From Flavobacterium aerium (GTDB taxonomy: Bacteria; Bacteroidota; Bacteroidia; Flavobacteriales; Flavobacteriaceae): a stretch of DNA of 64,000 bases. Made by a program: the position numbers and the translations under genes. The notes under the pieces are model-generated. The model saw nothing but the letters and a program-made list of their open reading frames with translations. It searched no databases and had not been told where the DNA came from. Positions 38,155-47,620 of the stretch are shown piece after piece (position 1 is the first letter of the stretch; each line of letters starts with the position of its first letter). The stretch is from NCBI RefSeq assembly GCF_030766725.1, contig NZ_JARQWR010000008.1, forward strand, positions 62,001-126,000, written 5' to 3'.

Positions 38155-39309
38155 ATGGAATTTGATTTTTTGGAACCCATAAGTGGGGAAATTACAGAAT
38201 TTATTAAAGAACTCTCTCCGCAGACTCTAGGACATAAAGTTGTTTTTCATACAAAAGATGAATTTCCAAACCTCGAAGAAGTAAAAATTGCGATTATTGG
38301 TGTTTTAGATAATCGCGGTTTAGGAGGCGGAGCAGTAGAAGTCGATTTAAGCGCCTTTCGTAAGGAATTCTATAGTCTGTATCCTGGAAACTGGGATGCT
38401 TCAATAGTTGACCTTGGAGATATTCATAAAGGCAATACAGAAACTGATACGTATTACGTATTGGAGAAAGTTGTGTCTAAGCTTATAAAAGGTAACGTAA
38501 TTCCTATTGTTATAGGAGGTTCGCAGGATTTAACCTATCCGCTATACCGCGCCTTTGATCAATTGGAGCAAATGGTGAATTTGGTATCCATTGATAATAA
38601 GTTTGATTTTGGGAAAGAATACCAGTATACATCGGCCAATTCGTACCTGACTAAAATGATTATCGATGAACCTAATAATCTGTTTAACTTTAGTAATGTA
38701 GGGTATCAAACCTATTATAATGCGCAGGAGGAGATTGATTTAATAGAAAAATTGTTTTTTGATGCTTACCGATTGGGCGAAATTTCTAACAACCCCTCTA
38801 TTGCAGAACCGGTTTTTAGAGATGCAGATTTAGTGAGTTTGGATTTAACGTCCGTCAAATCATCAGATTCGGGTAATTTTGCTACTTTTACTCCTAACGG
38901 ATTTAATGGGAAAGAGATATGTTCCTTGTCAAGATACGCTGGTATAAGTGATAAAGTTTCTGCTTTTGGAATCTTTAATCACGGTAGTACTGTAGCCGAA
39001 TCAGTATTGATGGGACAGATTATATGGTACTTTATTGAAGGGTATCATTACCGATCAAATGAATATCCTTTTGGTAGTCGAGAACATTATATTAAATATA
39101 TTGTACCGATGGATGATGAGGAATTAGTGTTTTTTAAGAGTAATAAAACAGACCGATGGTGGATTGAGATACCATTTGCGATAAATGGTAGTAATAAATT
39201 AAAGAGAAATGCGTTATTACCTTGCACTTATGATGATTATTTAGGGGCATGTAATCAGGAGCTGCCTGAACGTTGGTGGAAGACGCAAAGGAAGAATATA
39301 ATTGGCTAA
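38155..39309 (+). CDS. Ureohydrolase-fold protein (formimidoylglutamase-like) with degraded metal site
   Basis: 384 residues. The order of motifs is that of arginase/agmatinase/formimidoylglutamase, but the six metal ligands are only partly kept. GGSQD at 121-125 stands in place of GGDH, SIDNKFD at 145-151 in place of DAHxD (His to Lys149), and SLDLTSV at 228-234 has only the first of the two usual Asp. So the standard dimanganese centre cannot form in the usual way and hydrolase activity is doubtful. It starts 3 bp after topA and precedes gldK by 143 bp, a position it holds in many Flavobacteria. A link to gliding is possible but unproven. Confidence 0.82.
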   Translation: MEFDFLEPISGEITEFIKELSPQTLGHKVVFHTKDEFPNLEEVKIAIIGVLDNRGLGGGAVEVDLSAFRKEFYSLYPGNWDASIVDLGDIHKGNTETDTYYVLEKVVSKLIKGNVIPIVIGGSQDLTYPLYRAFDQLEQMVNLVSIDNKFDFGKEYQYTSANSYLTKMIIDEPNNLFNFSNVGYQTYYNAQEEIDLIEKLFFDAYRLGEISNNPSIAEPVFRDADLVSLDLTSVKSSDSGNFATFTPNGFNGKEICSLSRYAGISDKVSAFGIFNHGSTVAESVLMGQIIWYFIEGYHYRSNEYPFGSREHYIKYIVPMDDEELVFFKSNKTDRWWIEIPFAINGSNKLKRNALLPCTYDDYLGACNQELPERWWKTQRKNIIG

Positions 39310-39383
39310 TTTATTTTAATTTTAACAGTTATGGCATAATATTAACCTTAGCTAAATAAAAATTAAGATTTTTTTAATAAATA

Positions 39384-39415
39384 ATTGTTTTTTTAAAAAT
39401 AAATAAATAGGTTTA
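39384..39415 (+). promoter_or_regulatory. Likely promoter of the gldKLMN operon
   Basis: ATTG at 39384-39387, 20 bp spacer, then TAGGTTTA at 39408-39415, one base off TAnnTTTG. It lies 37 bp before the gldK start codon in an otherwise very AT-rich spacer. Confidence 0.45.
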
Positions 39416-39452
39416 CGGCCTTAAAATATAAATACATAATAACCCAATTTAT

Positions 39453-40823
39453 ATGAAGAAGTTTATTGCATTTACAGCAATTTTATCATTATTGTTTAGC
39501 TGTGGTTCAAACGACAGAGGGGAACTAGTAGGAGTTAAAGGAAAGAAATGGCATCCTGAGAAGCCGTATGGTATGACATTGGTTCCAGGGGGATCATATA
39601 TCATGGGTAAATCAGATGACGATTTAGCAAATGTGCAAGATGCTCCGACCAAAACTGTTACTGTGCGTTCGTTCTATATGGATGAAACCGAAATCACAAA
39701 TAGTGAATATAGGGAGTTTGTTGAATGGGTTAAAGACTCTACAATGAGAGTTCGTTTAGCAATTTTAGCAGATGAACTAGGACAAACTGCCGGAAGTGGT
39801 GGTATTGGAGATTTCGCTTTTAGTGATACAGATCCAGCAAACATGTCAGCGTATGACAAATACATGTACGAAAACTATTATAGTGTTGGAACATCGGATG
39901 ATCCATATGCGGGTAGAAAATTAAATCACAAAGTGAAATTAATTAAAGACCCACAAAAATATCCAGATGAATATTACACTGAAGTAATGGACTCTATGTA
40001 TTTACCAGCAGAGGAATCTTACAATGGTTTAAGAACTATTGATGTAACTAAATTGAAATTCCGTTATACATGGATGGATATTCAGGCTGCAGCAAAAGCT
40101 AAAACTGGAAAACGTAAAGACTTCATCAAAACAGAACAAGTGCAAATTTATCCTGATACCACTACATGGATTAAAGATTTCGCTTATTCATATAATGAAC
40201 CAATGCACAATGATTATTTCTGGCACCAAGCTTATGGAGAATATCCTGTAGTAGGAGTGAGCTGGAAACAAGCAAAAGCTTTCTGTGCTTGGAGAACTTT
40301 AAAAAAGAACTCTTGGATTAAAAAGAAAAAAGGTAGAGATCAAGTAAACTCATTCAGATTACCAACTGAAGCAGAGTGGGAATACGCTGCTAGAGGTGGA
40401 CTAGAATCTGCAACTTACCCATGGGGTGGACCTTACGCTAAAAACGACAGAGGATGTTTCTTAGCGAACTTTAAACCAAATAGAGGAGATTATGCTGCTG
40501 ATGGTGCTTTATACACTGTAGAAGCAAAATCATACGATCCAAATAATTACAATTTGTACAATATGTCTGGTAACGTAGCAGAATGGACTGATTCTTCTTA
40601 CGATGCAGGAGCATATGAATATGTGTCAACAATGAATCCAAACGTTTCTGATGCAACTAACATGAGAAAAGTAACACGTGGTGGATCATGGAAAGATGTT
40701 GCTTATTTCTTACAAGTAAGTACAAGAGATTACGAATATGCAGATTCTGCAAGAAGTTATATCGGATTCAGAACTGTACAAGATTACATGGGAACACAAA
40801 CCACCGGAAACGGAATGAGATAA
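39453..40823 (+). CDS. gldK: Gliding motility/T9SS lipoprotein GldK
   Basis: 456 residues. Lipoprotein signal with Cys17 (SLLFSC), then a formylglycine-generating-enzyme-like (sulfatase-modifying) domain: MTLVPGGSYIMG, DEIT(E)NSEYREFV, PVVGVSWKQAKAFCAWR, RLPTEAEWEYAARGG, NVAEWTDSSY and VTRGGSWKD. Known: GldK and GldN form the periplasmic rings of the type IX secretion machine under the outer membrane. First of four genes in the order K-L-M-N. Confidence 0.96.
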   Translation: MKKFIAFTAILSLLFSCGSNDRGELVGVKGKKWHPEKPYGMTLVPGGSYIMGKSDDDLANVQDAPTKTVTVRSFYMDETEITNSEYREFVEWVKDSTMRVRLAILADELGQTAGSGGIGDFAFSDTDPANMSAYDKYMYENYYSVGTSDDPYAGRKLNHKVKLIKDPQKYPDEYYTEVMDSMYLPAEESYNGLRTIDVTKLKFRYTWMDIQAAAKAKTGKRKDFIKTEQVQIYPDTTTWIKDFAYSYNEPMHNDYFWHQAYGEYPVVGVSWKQAKAFCAWRTLKKNSWIKKKKGRDQVNSFRLPTEAEWEYAARGGLESATYPWGGPYAKNDRGCFLANFKPNRGDYAADGALYTVEAKSYDPNNYNLYNMSGNVAEWTDSSYDAGAYEYVSTMNPNVSDATNMRKVTRGGSWKDVAYFLQVSTRDYEYADSARSYIGFRTVQDYMGTQTTGNGMR

Positions 40824-40886
40824 TTTGAATTATTTTAACCAACCTTTAATTATATTAACTTAACAAACTAAAAACTATTTATTTTT

Positions 40887-41537
40887 ATGGCAATTTTAAG
40901 TAAAAAAGTAATGAACTTCTCCTATGGTATGGGAGCTGCAGTAGTAATTCTTGGAGCACTTTTCAAAATTACTCACATCGAGATAGGTCCTTTAACAGGG
41001 AACTTAATGTTAACAATTGGTCTTGTAGTAGAAGCTTTAATTTTCGCTATCTCTGCATTCGAACCAGTAGACAATGAATTAGACTGGTCTCTTGTATATC
41101 CTGAATTAGCAGGTGGAGACGCTAAAAAGAAAGAAGTTAAAAAAGCGGCAGAACCAACTGAAGCTCAAGGTTTATTATCTCAAAAATTAGATAATTTATT
41201 AAAAGAAGCTAAAATTGACGGTGAATTAATGTCAAGCTTAGGAAACAGTATTAAAAATTTCGAATCTGCAGCAAAAGGAATTGCTCCTACAGTAGATTCA
41301 ATTGCTTCTACTAAAAAATACAGCGAAGAATTATCTTTAGCAGCAGCTCAAATGGAGTCATTGAACAGTTTATACAAAGTTCAATTAGAAAGCGCTTCAA
41401 GAAATGCAGAAGCTAATAAAGAAATTGCTGAAAATGCTGGAAAATTAAAAGAGCAAATGCAATCTATGACTGCAAATATTACTTCATTAAACAATGTATA
41501 TGGTGGTATGCTTTCTGCAATGAGCAACAAAAACTAA
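40887..41537 (+). CDS. gldL: T9SS motor protein GldL
   Basis: 216 residues. Two N-terminal membrane helices (about 11-27, YGMGAAVVILGALFKIT, and 38-56, NLMLTIGLVVEALIFAI), with a conserved Glu in the second (LVVEAL) that is thought to take part in proton use. A long cytoplasmic helical tail follows (about 95-216). With GldM it forms the proton-driven inner-membrane motor of T9SS and gliding. Confidence 0.95.
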   Translation: MAILSKKVMNFSYGMGAAVVILGALFKITHIEIGPLTGNLMLTIGLVVEALIFAISAFEPVDNELDWSLVYPELAGGDAKKKEVKKAAEPTEAQGLLSQKLDNLLKEAKIDGELMSSLGNSIKNFESAAKGIAPTVDSIASTKKYSEELSLAAAQMESLNSLYKVQLESASRNAEANKEIAENAGKLKEQMQSMTANITSLNNVYGGMLSAMSNKN

Positions 41538-41581
41538 TTAGGATAAACAACTTTACTCACAAAAAAATAAACTAATTAGAA

Positions 41582-43126
41582 ATGGCAGGAGGAAAATTAA
41601 CCCCTAGACAGAAGATGATTAACCTGATGTATCTGGTTTTCATCGCGATGTTAGCATTAAATATGTCCAAAGAAGTATTATCGGCTTTTGGATTGATGAA
41701 TGAAAAATTTGAAGCATCGAATGAATCTTCGAAACTGACGAATGACCAAATGATGCAGGCATTAGATACTAAAGCTGCTGAAGCTAAAGGTGAATTTGCT
41801 GTAGCATCGGCAACTGCGCATAAAGTTCAAGCATCTAGTAAAAAGTTCTATGATTTCATAGCTACTTTAAAAACAGAAGCAATGAAAGGCGTAAAAGCTG
41901 AAGGTGGTAAATTACCATACGAATCAATGGATAAAGGTGATAACCTTGATAACAGCTGGTTCATCGGTGATGGATACACTAAAAGAGGTAATGAAGTTAT
42001 GAGCGCTATTGAAGCTTATAAATCTGAAATGAAAACTGCACTTGGTGATGAAAAAAAATATTCTGCAATCTTAAATCAAGTTAATAAAGCATTTGATGTT
42101 TCAGATGTTAAAACTAAAGATGGCTTAAAAGATAAATTTTTAAACTACCACTTTAAAGGTTTCCCAGCAATCGCTTCTATAGCAAAATTATCTGCTTGGC
42201 AAAGTGATGTTGAAAAAGCTGAATCTGATGTAATCAGTGCTGCTTTAGGAAAAGCTGCGGTTCAAGCTGCTTCTTATAGTAACTATCAAGCAATTGTAGT
42301 TTTAGAGAAAAATGCTTACTTCCAAGGTGAAACAGTAAAAGGTAAAGTTGTATTAGGTCGTTATGACGAAAACACTAAACCTACATCATTCCAAGGTCCT
42401 GGTCAATTAGAGAACGGACAAGCTGTAATTTCATTGACAGCTGGTGGAATTGGTGAACAATCAATCAATGGACAGTTTACATTCTTAGAAGACGGGAAAA
42501 GTATTCCTTTAAAATTCGAAGGTAAATATGTTGTTGTACCAAGACCTAACTCTGCTACAATTTCTGCAGACAAAATGAATGTTGTATATAGAGGTGTTAA
42601 AAACCCTATGTCTATTTCATTTGCTGGAGTAGCGGATAACAGTGTAACTGCTTCTGGACCTGGATTATCTAAATCTGGTGCTTCTGGTAAATATGTTATG
42701 GATGTTACTACAGTTCAAGGACGTGAAGTTACAATCAACGTAACAGGTAAATTACCGGATGGTAAAACTGTTTCTGACAAGAAAACATTCAGAGTTAAAG
42801 GTATTCCTAGCCCTGTTGGAACAATTAGAGCTGAGTCTGGAACTGTAAAAGGTCCTAAATCAAGCTTAGAAATTTCTACAGTTGGAGCTAAATTGGAAGA
42901 CTTTGATTTCGAAATCGGATTATCTGTAACTGGATTTGCTATTAAAGCATCTGGACAACCTACAGTAATCGTTTCTGGAAATAAATTAGATGCAAGAGCT
43001 AAAGCTGCTATTTCTAAAGCAGGTAGAGGTGATGTAATTATTATTTCTGAAATTAAAACTAAATTAGACGGAGCTGGAAATTACATGTTGCCAAAAACTT
43101 CACCAGTAGCTTTCGAAATACAATAA
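41582..43126 (+). CDS. gldM: T9SS motor protein GldM
   Basis: 514 residues. A cytoplasmic start MAGGKLTPRQKMINLMYLV leads into one membrane helix (about 13-29), then a long periplasmic stalk of four domains: a helical D1 (to about 220) and three beta domains, ending PKTSPVAFEIQ. Known: the dimeric shaft passes torque from the GldL motor to the GldK/GldN ring. 44 bp after gldL. Confidence 0.95.
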   Translation: MAGGKLTPRQKMINLMYLVFIAMLALNMSKEVLSAFGLMNEKFEASNESSKLTNDQMMQALDTKAAEAKGEFAVASATAHKVQASSKKFYDFIATLKTEAMKGVKAEGGKLPYESMDKGDNLDNSWFIGDGYTKRGNEVMSAIEAYKSEMKTALGDEKKYSAILNQVNKAFDVSDVKTKDGLKDKFLNYHFKGFPAIASIAKLSAWQSDVEKAESDVISAALGKAAVQAASYSNYQAIVVLEKNAYFQGETVKGKVVLGRYDENTKPTSFQGPGQLENGQAVISLTAGGIGEQSINGQFTFLEDGKSIPLKFEGKYVVVPRPNSATISADKMNVVYRGVKNPMSISFAGVADNSVTASGPGLSKSGASGKYVMDVTTVQGREVTINVTGKLPDGKTVSDKKTFRVKGIPSPVGTIRAESGTVKGPKSSLEISTVGAKLEDFDFEIGLSVTGFAIKASGQPTVIVSGNKLDARAKAAISKAGRGDVIIISEIKTKLDGAGNYMLPKTSPVAFEIQ

Positions 43127-43178
43127 TTAGTTTAAGATTGGCGTTTTAGCACTTAAACAACTTAAAGAATATTAAATT

Positions 43179-44066
43179 ATGAATTGGAGAAATTTTTTAT
43201 TAGTTGTCATTCTAACAGGAAGCGTATCATCTTTTGCGCAATCTAATTTGCTTAATGCAAAAACACCAGATCAAATTGGTGTAAAAACTGCTGCTCAGGA
43301 ATCTGCTGATAATGACAAGCCTTTACCTTACGGTTACGTACACGATAGAGATATCTTGATGGGTAAAAGAGTTTGGGAAATCATTGATTTAGATGAAAGA
43401 GTTAACTTTCCTTTATTGTATCCTATCGATACAATGGATATCGGATCAGAGAGAAGATCTTTGTATGATGTTTTGACAAAAGGAATTAAATCTGGTAAAA
43501 TCACTGAAGTGTATACGGATAGTTATTTTACTTCTAAAAAAACGTATAAAGATGTTGAAGCGTCGTTATCAAAAATTGATACAACAGATGCTGGTAGAGA
43601 ACAATTTAATGCGGGAGAAAAAATATCTGAAGAGTACATTACAAGAAGAGATTTAACATCTCAAGATGTAACTGACTATAAAATTTTAGGATATTGGTAT
43701 TTCGATAAACGTCAAGGTGAATTAAAATACAGATTGTTAGGAATAGCACCTGTTGTACCAGATGTTTATACTATTGACAATGAAGAAAAAGACTACGTAG
43801 AGTTGTTTTGGGTTTATTTCCCATCTGCTCGTGAAGTACTTCATGAAGCAAAAGCTTTCAATGACAGAAACTCTGCTATGCCATTTACATTTGACCACTT
43901 GTTGAATTCCCGTAGATTTAGTGCGGTGATTTATAAAGAAGAAAACGTACAAGGAGATAGAAAAATTGAGGACTACATGAAAGAAAATGCTCAATTACAA
44001 TTATTAGAATCTGAAAGAGTAAAAGATAAAATTCGCAACTTCGAGCAAGATATGTGGAACTATTAA
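43179..44066 (+). CDS. gldN: T9SS/gliding protein GldN
   Basis: 295 residues. Signal peptide to about residue 20 (SSFAQS); the mature protein is mixed alpha/beta with RDILMGKRVWEIIDLDERVNFPLLYP and NEEKDYVELFWVYFPSAREVLH, features of GldN/PorN. Periplasmic partner of GldK in the ring complex. Last gene of the operon, followed by a terminator. Confidence 0.95.
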   Translation: MNWRNFLLVVILTGSVSSFAQSNLLNAKTPDQIGVKTAAQESADNDKPLPYGYVHDRDILMGKRVWEIIDLDERVNFPLLYPIDTMDIGSERRSLYDVLTKGIKSGKITEVYTDSYFTSKKTYKDVEASLSKIDTTDAGREQFNAGEKISEEYITRRDLTSQDVTDYKILGYWYFDKRQGELKYRLLGIAPVVPDVYTIDNEEKDYVELFWVYFPSAREVLHEAKAFNDRNSAMPFTFDHLLNSRRFSAVIYKEENVQGDRKIEDYMKENAQLQLLESERVKDKIRNFEQDMWNY

Positions 44067-44090
44067 TACAAAATTTCTCCAATTCAATTC

Positions 44091-44124
44091 AAAACTCTTA
44101 CCTTATTTGGTAAGAGTTTTTTTA
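44091..44124 (+). terminator. Terminator of gldKLMN
   Basis: Perfect 12-bp stem aaaactcttacc (44091-44102) / ggtaagagtttt (44109-44120), loop ttattt, then more T. Confidence 0.88.
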
Positions 44125-44134
44125 TTTTTGCCAT

Positions 44135-45172
44135 ATGATAGACTATTTAATTGTAGGTTCGGGTTTAGCCGGTATTTCTTTTTCCGAAGTTGTACTGAAA
44201 AATAATAAAACCCTATGTGTTTTTAATGATAACTCACAGCAATCTTCTCAGGTTGCCGGAGGACTTTATAATCCAGTGATATTAAAACGCTTTAGTGAGG
44301 TATGGCAAGCTCAGGAACAAATTACACTATTGGATTCCTTCTATGCTGCATTAGGAGAAAAACTAGGTGTGCAATTAGATTTTAAAATGCCAATACTGCG
44401 AAAATTCTTTTCAGTAGAAGAGCAAAATAACTGGTTTATTGCAGCCGACAAACCTTTGTTGTCTCCCTTTCTTTCTGTTGACCTTATCAATAAAAAGTAC
44501 AATAACTTTCCATCTCCTTTCGGTTTTGGAGAAGTATTGCAGACCGGATATGTTGAAACAGGAGTATTAGTAGAGGCTTATAAAAAATATTTAAAGTCAA
44601 TTGATTCATTTATAGAAGGAACTTTTGATTACGATAAATTGCAAGTCAAGGATGGTTTTGTACAATATGAAGATATTAAAGCAAGACACATCATATTTGC
44701 AGAAGGCTTTGGGATGCTCTCTAATCCATTCTTTAAAGAATTGCCATTAGATGGAACTAAAGGAGAGTTATTGATCATTAAAGCGCCAGATTTGGATATT
44801 GACGTAGTGATCAAAACAAGTGTTTTCATTTTGCCACTAGGAAATCATTTGTACAAAGTAGGAGCAACATACAATTGGAAAGACAAAACAAACTTACCGA
44901 CAGAAGAAGGAAAGTTAGAGTTAGTTGAGAAAATAAAAGAATTAATCGATTGTGATTTCGAAATCGTCGAACATTTAGTAGGAGTAAGACCTACGGTAAA
45001 AGATCGCCGACCATTATTGGGTACACATGCTCAGTATGCCAATATTCATATATTAAATGGATTAGGCACACGCGGAGTAATGTTAGGACCAGCAATGGCA
45101 CAACGACTGTATGATTTTATAGAATTTCAGAAACCCTTAGAAAGAGAAATAAATATTAGCCGATTTGTTTAG
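44135..45172 (+). CDS. FAD-dependent oxidoreductase (DAO family)
   Basis: 345 residues. N-terminal FAD-binding Rossmann motif IVGSGLAGISFSE (about 6-18). QVAGGLYNPVILKR is a substrate-side motif of the D-amino-acid-oxidase group, and VGVRPTVKDRRPLLG with NGLGTRGVMLGP near the C-terminus is the second FAD contact. Substrate unknown; glycine or D-amino-acid oxidation is family inference. Only 10 bp separate the gldKLMN terminator from the ATG. The 3' end overlaps the convergent gene by 17 bp. Confidence 0.85.
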   Translation: MIDYLIVGSGLAGISFSEVVLKNNKTLCVFNDNSQQSSQVAGGLYNPVILKRFSEVWQAQEQITLLDSFYAALGEKLGVQLDFKMPILRKFFSVEEQNNWFIAADKPLLSPFLSVDLINKKYNNFPSPFGFGEVLQTGYVETGVLVEAYKKYLKSIDSFIEGTFDYDKLQVKDGFVQYEDIKARHIIFAEGFGMLSNPFFKELPLDGTKGELLIIKAPDLDIDVVIKTSVFILPLGNHLYKVGATYNWKDKTNLPTEEGKLELVEKIKELIDCDFEIVEHLVGVRPTVKDRRPLLGTHAQYANIHILNGLGTRGVMLGPAMAQRLYDFIEFQKPLEREINISRFV

Positions 45173-45566
45173 CCTTATAATCGGAAACAGCATTCTTATC
45201 ATAATCGATAAAGAAGTTAATCCAGATATTTCGAGAGATTCTCATAATAAAAGGCATAAAAACAACTAAGGTAGCAATGATGGCAATAAAGGCTGTTTTT
45301 AAGTTTGTTCCAATGAAAAGATAGCAAATTACAAAAGCCGCAACACCAAAAGCAATACCAACACCATAGCTAACGTACATTGCACCAAAGAAAAAGGAAG
45401 GTTCAATTTTATATTTAGTGCCACAATGTGAACATTGCTCGTGCATTTTGAATGTTTTACTGAGTAAAAAGGGATTTTTTTCCATATACATACTCTCTTC
45501 TTGGCATTTAGGACAAGTTCCTGTTAAAATGCTATATAGTTTCGTTCCTTTTTTTAACATTTGCAA
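45156..45566 (-). CDS. DUF983 family membrane protein
   Basis: 136 residues. An N-terminal zinc-ribbon-like part with TGTCPKCQEESMY (Cys16, Cys19) and EQCSHCGTKYKIEPSFFFGAMYVSYG is followed by two membrane helices (about 68-90 and 94-112). Matches the family DUF983, whose function is unknown. Its last codons overlap the convergent oxidoreductase gene. Confidence 0.82.
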   Translation of the reverse strand: MQMLKKGTKLYSILTGTCPKCQEESMYMEKNPFLLSKTFKMHEQCSHCGTKYKIEPSFFFGAMYVSYGVGIAFGVAAFVICYLFIGTNLKTAFIAIIATLVVFMPFIMRISRNIWINFFIDYDKNAVSDYKAKQIG

Positions 45567-45582
45567 AAAATTTAGATTATTG

Positions 45583-45590
45583 CAAATTTA
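45583..45590 (-). promoter_or_regulatory. Bacteroidota -7 element upstream of the DUF983 gene
   Basis: Minus strand reads TAAATTTG, a perfect TAnnTTTG, 17 bp before the start at 45566. No TTG at -33. Confidence 0.35.
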
Positions 45591-45638
45591 CACCACAATT
45601 TGATAATAAAATAATTGAATACTATAAAATACATATAA

Positions 45639-47546
45639 ATGCTTAATATACATAATTTATCAGTCTCGTTTGGAGGAACATATTTGTTCGAAGAAGTTAC
45701 CTTTCGTTTAGGCGCAGGGGATCGTGTGGGATTAGTGGGAAAAAACGGAGCAGGTAAATCTACGATGTTGAAAATTTTAGCAAAAGACTTTGCACCCGAT
45801 TCTGGCAGCATTGCTACAGAAAAAGAAGTGCGAATGGGTTTCTTGAGACAAGATATTGACTTTGAACAAGGTCGTACCGTTCTTGAAGAAGCTTACCAAG
45901 CCTTTGTTGATATCAAAATTGTAGAAAAAAAATTAGAAGAAATCAATCATCAATTGGTGACCCGTACAGATTATGAAAGTGATGAGTACAGTCAGATTAT
46001 TGAAGATTTAAGCGATTATACACACCGCTTTGAATTATTAGGAGGATACAACTATGTTGGGGATACCGAAAAGATTCTTTTAGGATTGGGATTCAAAAGA
46101 GAAGTATTCAATAAGCTAACTGATACTTTTTCTGGAGGGTGGCGTATGCGTATTGAATTAGCAAAACTATTATTGCAATCCAATGATATCCTTTTACTGG
46201 ATGAGCCTACCAACCACTTGGATATTGAATCCATCATTTGGTTAGAGCAATTCCTTAGAAATTATCCAGGAGTTGTGGTGATTGTATCACACGATAAAAT
46301 GTTCTTGGATAATGTAACAAATCGTACGATTGAAATTTCATTAGGGAAAGCCTATGATTTTAATAAGCCTTATTCGGAATACTTAGAGTTACGCCATGAA
46401 ATCCGTGAGAAACAACTAGCAACCCAAAAGAATCAGGCGAAAAAGATTGAAGAAACTGAGAAATTGATTGAGAAATTCCGTGCGAAAGCATCGAAAGCTT
46501 CTATGGCGCAATCTTTAATCAAGAAATTGGATAAAGTTGAACGTATCGAAGTAGATGAAGACGATAACTCTGTAATGAATATTACATTCCCAGTTTCATT
46601 GACACCCGGAAGAGTTGTTTTGGAATTAGAAGAAGTTTCTAAAAGTTATGGCGAAAGTGTCATCCTAAAAGATATTGACTTATTAGTAGAACGCGGAAGC
46701 AAAATTGCTTTTGTGGGACAAAATGGTCAAGGAAAATCTACGTTGATTAAATTAATCAATAAAGAATTTGAATATTCAGGAAATGTAAAATTAGGACACA
46801 ATGTACAAGTTGGATATTTTGCACAGAATCAAGCAGAATACTTAGATGGTGAAATTACATTGTTACAAACAATGGAAGATGCAGCGACCGATTCAAACCG
46901 TTCCCGTGTACGTGATATGTTAGGTTCTTTCTTGTTTAGAGGCGATGAAGTAGAGAAGAAGGTAAAAGTCCTTTCAGGAGGAGAAAGAAACCGTCTAGCG
47001 CTCTGTAAATTGCTTTTACAACCATTCAACGTGCTAATGATGGATGAGCCGACGAATCACTTGGATATAAAATCTAAAAATGTATTAAAAGCGGCTTTGG
47101 CAAAATTTGAAGGAACATTAATTATCGTATCTCACGATAGAGATTTCTTGCAAGGAATGACGAAGACTGTTTTTGAATTTAAAGATCAGAAGATAAAAGA
47201 ATATTTAGGAGATATCAACTACTACTTAGAACAACGTAATATGGAAAATATGCGTGAAGTAGAAAAGAAAGATGTAGTGAAAAGTACAGCCCCTAAAGAA
47301 AACAATAAAGTTTCCTATGAAGATCAGAAAAAGTCTAAATCTTTACAAAATAAACTAAGTAAAGTTGAAAGTCAGATCAAGCAATTGGAAAATGATATTC
47401 AAAGAGATGATAAATTATTATCCTCAAATTATGATAAGCACATTGAAGACGCTTCATTCTTTAAAGCCTATAATTTAAAAAAAGCAGAATTAGATAAACT
47501 GCTAAATGAATGGGAGCAAGTACAAGAAGAGATTGATAATGCGTAA
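45639..47546 (+). CDS. ABC-F family ATP-binding protein
   Basis: 635 residues with two ATPase domains and no membrane part. Walker A motifs GKNGAGKST (about 36-44) and GQNGQGKST (about 365-373), signatures FSGGWRMR and LSGGERNR, and the LLLDEPTNHLD and MMDEPTNHLD Walker B boxes. The linker between them (about 245-310, rich in Lys and Glu) and a C-terminal coiled coil (about 565-632) are typical of the Uup/EttA-like group that acts on ribosomes. The exact subfamily is not assigned. Confidence 0.92.
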   Translation: MLNIHNLSVSFGGTYLFEEVTFRLGAGDRVGLVGKNGAGKSTMLKILAKDFAPDSGSIATEKEVRMGFLRQDIDFEQGRTVLEEAYQAFVDIKIVEKKLEEINHQLVTRTDYESDEYSQIIEDLSDYTHRFELLGGYNYVGDTEKILLGLGFKREVFNKLTDTFSGGWRMRIELAKLLLQSNDILLLDEPTNHLDIESIIWLEQFLRNYPGVVVIVSHDKMFLDNVTNRTIEISLGKAYDFNKPYSEYLELRHEIREKQLATQKNQAKKIEETEKLIEKFRAKASKASMAQSLIKKLDKVERIEVDEDDNSVMNITFPVSLTPGRVVLELEEVSKSYGESVILKDIDLLVERGSKIAFVGQNGQGKSTLIKLINKEFEYSGNVKLGHNVQVGYFAQNQAEYLDGEITLLQTMEDAATDSNRSRVRDMLGSFLFRGDEVEKKVKVLSGGERNRLALCKLLLQPFNVLMMDEPTNHLDIKSKNVLKAALAKFEGTLIIVSHDRDFLQGMTKTVFEFKDQKIKEYLGDINYYLEQRNMENMREVEKKDVVKSTAPKENNKVSYEDQKKSKSLQNKLSKVESQIKQLENDIQRDDKLLSSNYDKHIEDASFFKAYNLKKAELDKLLNEWEQVQEEIDNA

Positions 47547-47620
47547 GTAATACCTTTCATTATTTTTGAATGTTAAAATGTTTATTGTATCTTCACTTGT
47601 TCTAATTAAAAATATATAAA

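Noticed and set aside
44123..44130. TATTTTTG just before the oxidoreductase ATG as a leaderless promoter
   Set aside because: It lies in the T-run of the gldKLMN terminator, without a -33 element.
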